NCBI GenBank assembly: GCA_030062745.1
Contig: CP099844.1
Location: 21,762,596 to 21,826,595, forward strand
Direction: 5' to 3'
Origin: Capitulum mitella
Lineage: Eukaryota > Arthropoda > Thecostraca > Pollicipedomorpha > Pollicipedidae
DNA: 64,000 nucleotides
In this document: in pieces, positions 21,101-32,100 of the stretch
Position numbering within the stretch: the first letter of the stretch is position 1
Layout: each line of letters opens with the position of its first letter
The notes under the pieces: generated by a model
The model's database searches: none
What the model saw: only the letters and a program-made list of their open reading frames with translations
What the model was told of the DNA's origin: nothing
Translations under genes and position numbers: made by a program

Positions 21101-21745
21101 CTACTCGGAGCTTACTATGAGCCGGGCCGGGCAGGCCGGCGGGGCCGGGTCGTAGACCAGCGTCGGCTCCACCAGGTCGGGCAGCTCGGAGAAGTCGCGC
21201 GGCCGCACGCCCATGGCCTCTAGCAGCCGGTCGCCAGTGCTCGGCACCAGGTTCTTGAACTTGTGCGGCTTCAGCTGGCGGCGCACCACCGGGTCGGCGC
21301 GTAGGCTGATGCGGCCGAAGTCGGGCAGCGGCACGCCCAGCGCCTCCAGCAGGTCGTCGCTGAACGTGTTGCGGTGATACGCCGGCGTCAGCGGCGGCAG
21401 CGCCGGCGGCGGGCTGCCACGAAGCGGCGGCCGCTCGTCGTAGCGGTACCGGCAGACGCGCTCGGTGAAGGAGAGCGCCGAGGGCGGCTCCAGGTCAGCG
21501 CCGCCGGCGCCGCCCCGCCGCTGTAGGTACTCCGTCATCGGTCGATACGACGACTCGCGCATCCGGTGGATGTAGTCGTAGGTGCGGCGGCCGCGGCGTT
21601 TCCAGTGGGCGCCGATGACGACCGGCCGGCGCGCGCGCTGACCTCCAGGCTCGGCCCCGTCCTCGTCCTCCAGCTCCTCCGGCAGGAGGTCGCCGTCCTC
21701 CGGGGCGGGCCCCGCGGCGTCCTCAACACGCCCGGCGTCGTCCAT
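21101..21745 (-). CDS. Block C: myofilin-like exon with TYDYIHRMRESSY motif
   Basis: A 214-residue frame from ATG 21745. The acceptor GCTTCCAG abuts the ATG directly, so this exon is spliced to something upstream. Residues about 54-73 (TYDYIHRMRESSYRPMTEYL) match block B. The C-terminal half has an internal repeat: DDLLEALGVPLPDFGRI and DRLLEAMGVRPRDFSEL. A possible donor, CTCATA|GTAAGC, lies 15 nt before the stop and is phase 0, compatible with block A's phase-0 acceptor. So C could be an alternative 5' coding exon of one locus, or a separate gene ending at 21101. Family assignment (myofilin-like) is tentative. Confidence 0.55.
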   Translation of the reverse strand: MDDAGRVEDAAGPAPEDGDLLPEELEDEDGAEPGGQRARRPVVIGAHWKRRGRRTYDYIHRMRESSYRPMTEYLQRRGGAGGADLEPPSALSFTERVCRYRYDERPPLRGSPPPALPPLTPAYHRNTFSDDLLEALGVPLPDFGRISLRADPVVRRQLKPHKFKNLVPSTGDRLLEAMGVRPRDFSELPDLVEPTLVYDPAPPACPARLIVSSE

Positions 21746-24700
21746 CTGGAAGCCGAGCGGAGCGTCAGCGCCTTCACTCGCCCACGGCGGCGCTCGGCGC
21801 CGGCTCTTCGGCTCCTCGGCGCGTCCGCTGCTCTTCAGTGGCCTGTCGTCCGGGCGGCGGCTCTCGGACGGGGAGCGGTGGACCGGTCGGCGGGGTGGCC
21901 CTCGCGGACGGCGTCCGTGGCCCTAACCGACGGGACCAGAGGACGTCCTGCACTGGACTTCAGCTGCGAGCTTTGGAAGACGCAACGCTTGATCTAACCG
22001 GATATCTGTGAACCGACAGTCACCCACGAAACTGCGCCTACATATGCGGAGATCGAACTTTGCCGCAACTGGTAGATTTCGATTCCCTTCGGAAAACTGA
22101 TACTGAAGAATGCGTAGCACGACGCAGCTGCGGCACGGCCGTTCTCACGATATTTCGACCGAGTGAAGAGGACGACAGCGAGAAGTGGCGACGGTGCGTG
22201 CGGTCTATAGTCCGCCTCCTGGCACGCCCTCGCGGCCATGTTTGCATTGGCAATGGCAGTGTCCCCGGCAGTCGTCCAGCGATTCGGAGCCAATAACAAA
22301 CGAAATCGTCCCCGTTGTTTGCGCGAATTCAAGGCCGCTGGAAGCGGGCGCTGGCACCGACCACCGATGGTTCCGGTTCAGTGAGGTTACTGATATTGTC
22401 CCTCGGCTGGAGGCTAAGTAGACTTATGTCTTTGGCATCGGTATGAAATGGGCTTTTCAAATCACAATAAACCTGATGTCTTTTAATTAGTAATAATGCA
22501 CTTATGTGTCGAGTCCGTTTGTGCTCCACTGTACCAGTACAAAATTCATGCGACACGGTTGTCTTTTCACAGGCCGCAGGCCAGAGAGCTTTGCGCTCCG
22601 CGTAAAAACACTTCACCCGAGAGATGTCATTTATGGTTATGGGTAAAGATCAGCCGTACGATTCTGGTAACTTCTACGCATCGCTCCTTCAATGTTCACG
22701 TCTTCCCGGCTCATGCCCGCGCTGCCTGAGGAGAGACAGTCAGACAGCGCTGGACGAGCTCCGTCTGACAGCTCCGCAGCAGTCGGACTGCCTGATGAAG
22801 AGGCGATCCGGGAACTTCGCGTCCGTCTCCATCCGACCGGATCATCCGAGAACCGCGCGACCCGAAGGCTTCTGATAGCCTGACGGCTATTAGGAAGACA
22901 GTCTGACGTCTGACGTCACAGCTGCGGTGCAGTCAGCCGGCGGATGCCAGAGCCGGTCAGACTGTTCGACAGACAGACAGCGCCGAGATGGCCCGCCGAC
23001 AGCTCGGCTGTTTGTTCATCTCAGCTCCGTCCTGTCAATTTCATCCTAGCAGAAGGGCTGGCTAGTGTTCCGCAGAGTATTGTTAAACCAGCTCAGTCTG
23101 CCTCTGTCTCGCCCTGCCAGGATCGGCCTGGCAGAGCGACCGTTGCTCGTGTCTGGACCAAGGCCGGAGGAACAACCACTGTTTCCTATTGTCAACAAAC
23201 ACCGAAAAGTTTATTCTCTCGGAAAATATGGGTTCCAAAAACAGCTCTGACCGACAGGGGATCACGAAGTCACTAGGCGGCTCACGTGACGTCAGAGGAG
23301 GAAGCTGAATGTGCTGACACCTACAGGTCTATTTCGACCGCGGCTAATAGATGGCAGCAGTGAGCCGAGAGCATAGTACGGGCAACGGGAGCGCTGCTCC
23401 TCATGCCCCTTTATCGAGTGGCGCTGATCTCATCCGTCTGAATGCCCGCCTTCAGGCGTCACGACAGGTGCCAGTGAGCCGAGAGCATAGTACGGGCAAC
23501 GGGAGCGCTGGCTCCTCATGCGCCACCTTTTCCAACAAGCCTCGAGTGGCGCTGATCTCATCCGTCTGAAAGCCCGCCTTCAGGCGTCACGACAGGTGCC
23601 AGCGGCCTTTCACAGGTAATTGACGGCCGGGCGAGCAATAAGCACACGGCATGGAGCGTGTGGCTGGTGCCAACAGGGGTGTATCTGTCACACTGAGACC
23701 GACCCGTGGTGGTGTTCCGGACACAGCGAGGGCACTGTGGGGACCAAAGCCGTGCCATGTGCTCCTTGAGCCGCCGAGAGATGGTGAAGGAAAGAGGGAG
23801 AAAGAGACAGAGAGACAGAAGGGGGGGGGAGAGCACAAGCGACCAAGTGACCCCAGGCGACCACGACCGTGCCACGTGACCACCAAAATCGCACTGAGAA
23901 TACCTCGGTGATTCTGGCTGCAGGTGGCGCGTAGATCGGGGAGCCAATGGTTTTTCTTTAACAGTATGACGAGAAACCCCAAACTTCAGTGTCATTCTTT
24001 AAGGAAATGTTGATTTCCCTCTGAATGTGATTTGTAATTATCGGCAAGTGCAAAGCTGTCGTAGAAACAGAAAGTTTAGGCACAAACCTCAGGCAACATA
24101 CATCCCAAAGAAGACTATCAGCTGAAGGCGTGAACTTTGTGTTATTAAATAACTGCTGAACTTCATTGCCCAAAGCAGTTGATGTTTCCTTAAATGTGAC
24201 TTTAAGTTGGGGCGCATTTTTGAATGCATACCATTCGTTTCAACGGTACATTTGGATTCACTTATTTAAATCTTTCGTTCCACACCCAAACGTATTTTGT
24301 CCCGATATGTCTTGCAACCTGTTCTGCTTCTGCTCAGCCTATTTCGCCAGCGGTCAGCATGTCAGAGCGTGCTACCCTACCCCAACAACCCAACCCAACG
24401 TGAACGTCATACGTCGTCCAATTCAAGTCACATGCCGGGAGACATTTCACAATATCAAAGACGTAAATGACGGCCCGCGCGAGGCCCCAGCCAGTGCTGG
24501 TCATGAAACGAAGAGCTCGCTGGATCCTGCACGCCGAAACAGTCGCCAGTACAGATTGGTTGGTTGGCTATTGGGGCTTAGGGGCGCAGTCGCCAGTACA
24601 GAGCCGCCTCGCCACGGGTCGTCTCCGGAAGCGAAAAGGCCATTCTGGTCAGCCACCACCTGACGGGAGTCACGTGCGACATTGCACTGGCCGCAGACAG

Positions 24701-25570
24701 CAGGCCACGGACTGGCCAGCACCAGCGCCCGGCCAGCCGGCCGGGGGAGGAGCCCAGCACTCCGGACGGGCTCACCTGCCGGACGGGACGGGGCTCCGGA
24801 GACCACGGGATGACCCTGCCGGCCACCACCACTCGGCTGGGAATACGGCCAGGGCGACAGTGGCCGGCCGTCCCCCGGCCGCCGCCCCGCGCCGCTCCCA
24901 TTGGCTGGCAGCGCGCGGTCGCGCCAAGTCAAAACGGCGGGTGACACTGGCGGGCTATTTTTGCGCGCGGCGTCCACCCGATCGGGTGGACGCGCGGCGG
25001 CGTCGCGCCTTTTCCGCGGCCGGGGACGCGGTGGCGGTATTCAGGCCGCGGCGCGTCGCCAGGCCGTCGCCGCGCCGCTGGTGCCGGGGTCGTCCGCGCG
25101 ACCGCCGACCGCTGAGGGACGCCCCACGCCGCGACACCCTCCGCAGGGGCTCCGCGCCGTGGCGTTCACCGCCGGACAGCTTTCAGTGCTGGATGTCGTT
25201 CCGGTGCGAGAAGAGGCCAGGCGCCTGTCGGTGTCCGTTCGCGTACCGTTCGTAACATGGTTGGTTTCCGGATCAGCGGTGACACCAGACATCTTGTGGG
25301 CATGCTGGGCTCATGACTGCCGCTTTCAAGGGGGTTATACTCAAGTTCCATGCGCCAGTGGGGAAAGAGAAAAGATCATGTAACGACAGTAAGTTCTATT
25401 TGACGTTCAAAACAAACGCGCAGTGTCTCAAAGTCCTTACTACATTTATCTAAACACCGCGAACGACACGACCGCAACACGTCGCATCGCAAACCTTGGG
25501 CGCGGCCAGGAACCAGGCCAGAGCGCAACCCGCACCCTGCCGCACGAGCACAGCACAGTGTCACACGTCT
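21746..25570. other. No supported gene; CpG-rich block at 24830-25160
   Basis: Between block C and the end of the giant gene I see a CpG-rich stretch just above block C (21746-21960), mixed DNA in between, a tandem duplication at 23359-23602, and a strongly CpG-rich block at 24830-25160. The latter could be a promoter for the block C locus. The giant gene's 3' UTR must lie at the right end of this interval, but I found no clear minus-strand AATAAA. Confidence 0.45.
23359..23602 (+). repeat. Tandem duplication, two copies of about 114 and 130 bp
   Basis: Copy 1 (23359-23472) and copy 2 (23473-23602) both begin AGTGAGCCGAGAGCATAGTA and end CGTCACGACAGGTGCC. Copy 2 has about 16 extra bases in the middle. 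The copies are nearly identical elsewhere, so the event is recent. Confidence 0.9.
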
Positions 25571-28500
25571 TCACCAGCGCTGCCAGGACCGGCCAGCGTC
25601 GCGCGCCGCCGCACACCCGTCTCCCTGGCTCCCCGAGAAATAGCCGCGGCCGCGGTCCGGCGCGGCGCCGCCGCCCGCCTGCCACGAGCGACCGCCGGCG
25701 TCACCGCCGCAGCCGTCGCTGTACTGCGACTGGTAGCCGCCCTCGGCCCCGTAGCCGTTCTCACCGCCGTACTGATCGTCGCCAGCGTCCTCCTCGATGT
25801 ACTTGCTGGCGTAGCTTTCGTAGTCGTTCTCCGGGTTGTAGTCTTCCTCGGCGTACGGGTCGGTGCCGTAGTCGCCCGTCCCGTCGTAGTCGTCGGCCGC
25901 GTAAGACGCGGCGTGCTCGTAACTGTAGCCCTGCTGGTAACTCTCCGCGGAGCAGTCGCGCCGCTGGTCGCCACCGTGCCGACCGTGGCCGCCGAAGCCG
26001 CGGCCGGCCGGCGGCCACTGGTCCCTGTTGGGGCGCGCCCCGGCCGCGTGGGGCGCCGCCCCGGACTTGCCGCCAGCGCCGGCCGGGCCGACCGTCTCCT
26101 CCGGTGGTGGAGGCGGCGGTGGCGGCGGCGGCGGCAGGGGAGGCGGAGGCTGCACCAGCGGGGAAGGCCCGCCGCGCGGCGTCGGCAACAGGCCAGAGGT
26201 CGCGCCCGGGACCGGTGGCGCGGGTCGAGGGCCCGACTGCGTGCCAGGGGTCGGCGGCTTGGGCAGCAGTCCGCTGGACGGCGCGCCGGAGGTTGCCGGG
26301 GTAGTTAGCAGGGCGGGCCGCGCCCCTGGGGTCGGCGGTGTAGCCAGCAGGCCGGGCCGCGCGCCGTACGCCGGCGGTGTCGGCAGCAGACTCGACCGAC
26401 CCTGAGCCGGCGGCGGCGGTGGCAGATCCTCGGGCGGTGGTGGCGGCGGCGGCTGGTCCGGCGGAGGGGGCGGCGGCGGAGGCGGCGGCGCTGCGGCGGG
26501 CGGCGGCGGCCGCCGGCCGGGCGGCTGGCGCGACCAGCGCGACTGCGTCACGAACGCCGGCGAGTTGTCGGAGGGCGGCGTCGGCTGCACGGCCGAGACC
26601 ACCATCGGGCCGCACGCGACGCTCGGCACGGCGTACAACGGTGACTCCGACGAAACGGTGCTCGTGCCACCACCACCGCCACCGCCGCCGCCACCAGCCG
26701 AAGACACCACCGAAGACGCCACCGAGGAGGCTGACGAGGCTGCCGCGGGCGGCGGCGTCTTAAACGCGCCCGTCTGAAGCTGCTTGGCGATCTGCAGTGC
26801 AGCCTCGATCGCTTCCTTGGACAGCAGCTTGCTGAGGTCCAGGCTCTGCGGTTTGCTGGCGGCGGCCGCCGTCGGGGAAGCGGTCGTGGTCGTGGTCGGC
26901 GCCGCCGGCGCGCCGCTGGAAGTCGTCGGCGCCGCCGGCGTGCCGCTGGAAGTCGCAGGCGCCGGTGCCGGCGACTGACGCGGCTCCGAGACGGCCAAGC
27001 CGTTTGGCGTGTGGTCGGCGGCGCGCCTCTGCGCCGGCGTCTTGATAGGGTCACGCGCCAGCAACACCTTCAGCTGCTCCACTTTGTCGTGTTTCTCGCG
27101 CTCCAGCTTCTTCAAGTACTCCATCAGTTGCTCCTGCTCGGGCCGGCTTAGCGTGTCGAAGTTGTTCAGCAGCGCGTGGATCTGCTCGGCGCTCAGCTCG
27201 TCGTCAGCCTCCGGCGCCGGCGGGTTGGTGACGGGCTCGCGCGGCTCGCGCGGCGCCGGTTGCGGCACAGGTCGCCTGCCTGACGGCGAGCGGCGCGCCG
27301 GCGCCGGCCGCTCCCATTCTGCCGCCGGCCGGCCGCGCGGCGCCGGCTCGACGCGGCGCGGCGCCGTCGGACTCGGCGACCGCTGCTCCGCCTCCTCGTC
27401 GTCGTAGGCCGACTGCAGCATGCTGAGCGCGTGCGGCGCCGCCGGCTGCCGGTCGTCGGCGTACGCGTTGAAGAGCGGCGTGGCCGGCGGCGCGGCGCCG
27501 CGGCCCGCCGCCGACCGGCCGGCGGCGGCCGCCGCGCTGCCACCGCCGCCCGAGTACGACACCGCCGGCGCGAACGTGCTGACGAACGTGCTGGGCGGAA
27601 TGCTGACGGCGGCCGGCGGCTGCAGCGCGGCTGCCGCCTCGACGGAAACAGACGGTACAGACGAAACAGACGGCGCCGACACGGGCACGGCCGGCGTCGC
27701 GGCCGGCGCGGCGGCCGACGCGCCAGGAATCAGGCCGCGCCCGATCATCACCTTGACCAGGATCTCGTTGAGGTCGGACTCGGACACGTTGGTGCGGCCC
27801 AGACTGGTGAGCGTGACGGCCACCTGCTGCGAGATCACCATCGGGTCGTCGCTGGTGATGGAGCCGGCCACGCGGTCGGCCAGCTCCTGCGTGCTCAGCG
27901 GCGGCTCGAACACGTGCGCCGGCACGTCCTGCAGCAGCATCGCGATCTGGTCGATCGCCAGACGCGAGGCATTCACGTTGGCGGCCGGCAGGATACCGGC
28001 CGCGATCTGGCCCCGCAGCTTCTCCTTGAGCGTCTCCATGAGCAGCACGTTGTTGCTGACGGCCAGCAGCTGCGCGGCGCTGCCCGGCTTCAGCCGCTCG
28101 GCCGCCACCGCCTGCGTCAGCAGCGCGTTCGTCGGCGTGGCGAACGAGCCCAGCTGGTCCTCGAGCGCGGTCAGCACGCGCAGCACGGACGGCAGGTCGA
28201 CCTTGACCGGCCGGGGCGCGGCGCGCGCCGCCTCGCCGGCCGACGACACGGAGAGCGAGCTGCGCCCGGTGTCGGGCCGCTCGGTCGGCGGCGACGGGTT
28301 GCACGTCAGCTGGCGGTGGTCGAGCTCGGCCGACATGGAGCGGCCGCGGCTGCGCGCAGACGACTCCCACGGACTAGAGCCGCGCAGCGACACGCTGTGC
28401 ACGTCCACCAGCTGGCCCGTCTCGTCCTCGGTCAGGTCGTACTGCGCCAGCAGCTCCTGCCGCTTCTCGTGACGCTCGCGCACGAACAGCTCGTCCACGT

Positions 28501-29199
28501 ACTCCTCCCAGGCGGCCTTCCACTCGGGCGTGTACTCGTACGTGTCCGGGTTCTTGCCCTCGCGCTGCACCTCCTTGTAGCGCCGCTCCCAGAACTTCTT
28601 CCACTGACTCGCGTAGTCGGGATGGTCCTCCGGCCGGCGGTCGAACACCGCCTTCTTCGAGGCCAGCCGGTCGAGCAGCACCTTCTCCAGCCGGGCGAAC
28701 TTCTCGCGGCGCTCGCGCGCCTCGGAGCGCGAGCCGGCGCCGGACGCGGCGCGCTCCAGCACCGGCGACGGCGCGCGGCGGTGCTCGCGACTCGACTCGC
28801 GCCGCTCGCGCGAGCGCGAGCGCCGGCTGCGCGAGCGCCGGCCGCGCGAGCGGGACCGCGAGCGGCGCGGCCGCTCGCGCTCGCGGTCGCGTCTGCGCTC
28901 GCGCTCGCGTGAACGCGAGCGCGAGCGCGAACGCCGGCTGCGCACCCAGTGGTGTTCGCTGCCGTGTCCCTCGAGGACGAGCTCGCGGGAGGGCGAGCGG
29001 CGCCAGCGGTCGCGCCAGGCCGGCTGCGACGGCGAGACGCGCCCCGGCCGCGATCGCCGCTCACGCTCGCGGCCGCCGCGCCCCGGTGAGTGGCGCGCCT
29101 CCCTCGGCTCCGACGGCTTGTTCAGGATGTCGTCCTCGTCCGACGAGATGAGCTCCGTCACCACCACCTGGCCCTCCTCGGCCGAATCGTTAGCCGAAT
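25571..29199 (-). CDS. Giant gene exon 12: RS domain, Trp-rich domain and proline-rich C-terminus
   Basis: The acceptor CACGCCCTGCCCCTCAG|AT is textbook. About 1,209 residues: an acidic start ([10 protein letters not shown]), a long Arg/Ser region (about 28770-29060), the helix [20 protein letters not shown] and [18 protein letters not shown], a folded-looking helical region (about 27750-28200), a Ser/Thr/Ala linker, long poly-Pro runs, and a Tyr/Gly/Asp/Arg tail like those of RNA-binding proteins. The frame ends in CGCTGGTGA; CGCTG|GTGAAG could also act as a donor, but stopping there is simpler. Confidence 0.8.
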
Positions 29200-32100
29200 C
29201 TGAGGGGCAGGGCGTGATGAGAATAGAAGACGCTGGGATACAATGGAGACAGAACACACGAAACATGCAATAACAATGAAATATGATATCGAAATGAGAA
29301 AAGTGAAATGCCAAATGGCGAAAACGCAAAGTAAGACTTCACATTCCTATATGTGTTAAACCTAATCAAACAACCTCAAAATATAAACTCACACTAACGA
29401 AGCCTAAGAGCGAGCAACGTGTCCTTGTAACACCCGGAATGGAATCCATTAGTCGCACCAGCTCTGCACTGTACAAACGGCATGCTGCATAAAACGCTGT
29501 TTCTGGCCTCATATCGTGTTCCTGACCCACCTTGTATTTTTGTCCCACGTTTGAAACACGCTGCATTTTCGCTGACACTTTTCATTTCGATTTTATTTCC
29601 TACCGTACTTGACCTCCAAATGATGAGCACCGCAACACGATAATGCACGGGTACCGAGAGCTTCATGGTGCCAGCAGCAAGGTGTCGTGGCTGGGGAGAG
29701 GCAAATCACTCACCTTTGTCATGTTCCGGATTTTCATTTTCCTTGTCGGTTTTCTGTCTATCAGTTTCTTTTGTTCTCTGGCGGCCAGTTTCTTTTGCTT
29801 TTTGACTGTCACGTTGTTTTGCTTTCTCGTCAGCTTCCTTGATATCCTTTTTTCCAGCTTTTCCTGAAGCCTTTTCAGTTTCCTTTGACTTCTTGTCATC
29901 CTTTTTGCCAGCTTTTTCTGAAGTCTTTTCAGATTCCTTTGACTTCTTGTCAATGTCTCTCGGTTTCTTGTCATTATTTTCTTTTCCCCTTTTGCTGTCA
30001 GGTTCTTTTGGTTCCTTCTTGGACACCTTCCGACGAGCTTTTCGAATTGTTCGCGTTCTTTTCATTCTCGACCTTCCCTTTTTTCTCACTTTTTGCTCCG
30101 CCCTCTTCCTTTTCCTCCATTTCTTTAGCCTTCCTTTTCGCTGCTTCATAGTACTTCGCCTCTATTGAATCCTTGGGTCTGGTAGAAAGAAAGCCACATA
30201 AAGGGCGTTAAAGTGTGGCGACAACACAACATTCAACACCACACATCTCTTGTCTGGAATGTTGGGGTACTCTACAAACAACACATGTTCCGATCATCTG
30301 AAGCCACACCATTCAGAATTCACAGACACATGATGGTAACACACTGAAGATTACAAGTATATGATCTTCCAAGGTTATTTCGTCGAGTTACTTAAATGCA
30401 TCATGGCTGCGCCCGCTGAGCTGGGTACAAAATACGCAACAATAAAAGTTGTGGCCCAACTCATAGTCATTAACTTCCATAAGAAATCCACTGACTGCAA
30501 CATTGTGAATCGTAATTACTGGAAAAGTGCACGTCACATGAACCATTACATACACAAATACATACACATTCATACATACATATATATACAACGACCACTG
30601 ACAGGTGTGGTTACTCCACAGTCATTTCAATGATCATGTTCACTGTCTGAGCAGTGATTATTGCAAGCATACGCACGCCATGGTCTTGAGATTATGAACT
30701 ACATCAACTAAAACGCACACATAAACACGAAAAGCAGGCGGATGGCATGCTATGAAGTTAAATAATCAAGAAAGCTGGGAAAGTAGCAAAAAGCGACTGA
30801 ATTAGAACGCAACAGCAGGCATTCTCCTGAACGGGACTCGTAGAAACCTCGCCACATTCTGCATTAATGCCAGCCTCCTGTTCCGGTTTCCTCGGCTCCC
30901 GCGCGCCTCGACAGAGCCACTGATGCGCGACAGACAGCGCCGTAAGCTCCAGGGGACTGCAATGTCACCGACACTGGGCGACGCGACCGGCCGGGATCAC
31001 GCGTGCCCGGCCATTCACTGGGCGCCCGACCTTCCGGTCCGCTGCGCGTTCCGCGAGACAGCATCCGAGAGGGCGACAAGTCTCACCAACGAAGCTGGCG
31101 TCACAATAACAAGACCGGTCAACACCACCCTTGGACAGTTCCCATGGTACCGGATGCTCGAGACTGACCAAGCGATGTCGCAAGCGGCTGGGTCGGTGCG
31201 CCAGCCCGGTGCCATGAGGCTGGAAGAGTCTGGACAACGCTTCACTCACTCTGACAAAAAGAACACGGGAGTGCGTTTTTGTTGCGCGTGCTTGCTACCG
31301 CCGGTGCTGTTACTGTTACCACTCCATAACTGGTGACGTTAGACAAGCCGGTGTCGCCTCATGACTTGTTCTGTGCAGCAATTTGATACGACAGTATTTT
31401 TGCCGCTTGCGGGTCCTTCAGTTTGCCAATTTGCCAGCATTCTTTTTATTACTGATCTCCATGATCCCTGCTTTCTCTTGCACTCTGAGCTTCCATTTCT
31501 CTTCAGACCGAATTTAATGCAACTGCAAAACCACGTTTACGGGGCCACAACAATAGCTCAGCCTTTTCGTTACGACCAGCACCTTTTTACGCCGGCGCAG
31601 TTTGTACCCGGCTTCACTGATAAATATCTTGTGATCAAATAACGAGGTCTATGACATTCTATCACATCAGTAACTTCAATCACATCACATGCAAAAGCAA
31701 CACGGAAGAAACTAAACAAGACAGGCAGTGGTCAGTATATATAAGAAAATGAACAAGACAGTCCATGAGCTGAGACGTCGGAAACAACAGCATGGCGAGC
31801 AGGAAGCACTCACCGAATTTGCATACTGAGGGCCTTGTTGCCCACGGTTATGCATTGCTGATCCGCCTGCTCCCTCCACCTAGAAAGAACATTAAACGGC
31901 CGCTGAAAAGTACCCTAAATATATAAAATCCAGATACCGTTTCGATGCGTCGGACGCTGGACTACAAAACCCGCTAAGCATAAAACATGTCTGGGACCAC
32001 GTGGGTTCACGGGGATTCAAGCACGTTCCAGTATGTCACAAGAATCATTTAATTCCGCAGTAACTGTCTTGTGTGAGTGTACAGAGGCTCGTTCGCGTCG

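Noticed and set aside
27420..28912. Long plus-strand frames (350 and 493 codons)
   Set aside because: Shadows of the very GC-rich exon 12 on the minus strand, where stop codons are rare in every frame. Arg- and Ala-rich composition without motifs.
31361..31642. Plus-strand 93-codon frame in intron 10
   Set aside because: No domain, no codon bias, and it lies inside an intron whose borders fit the minus-strand gene.
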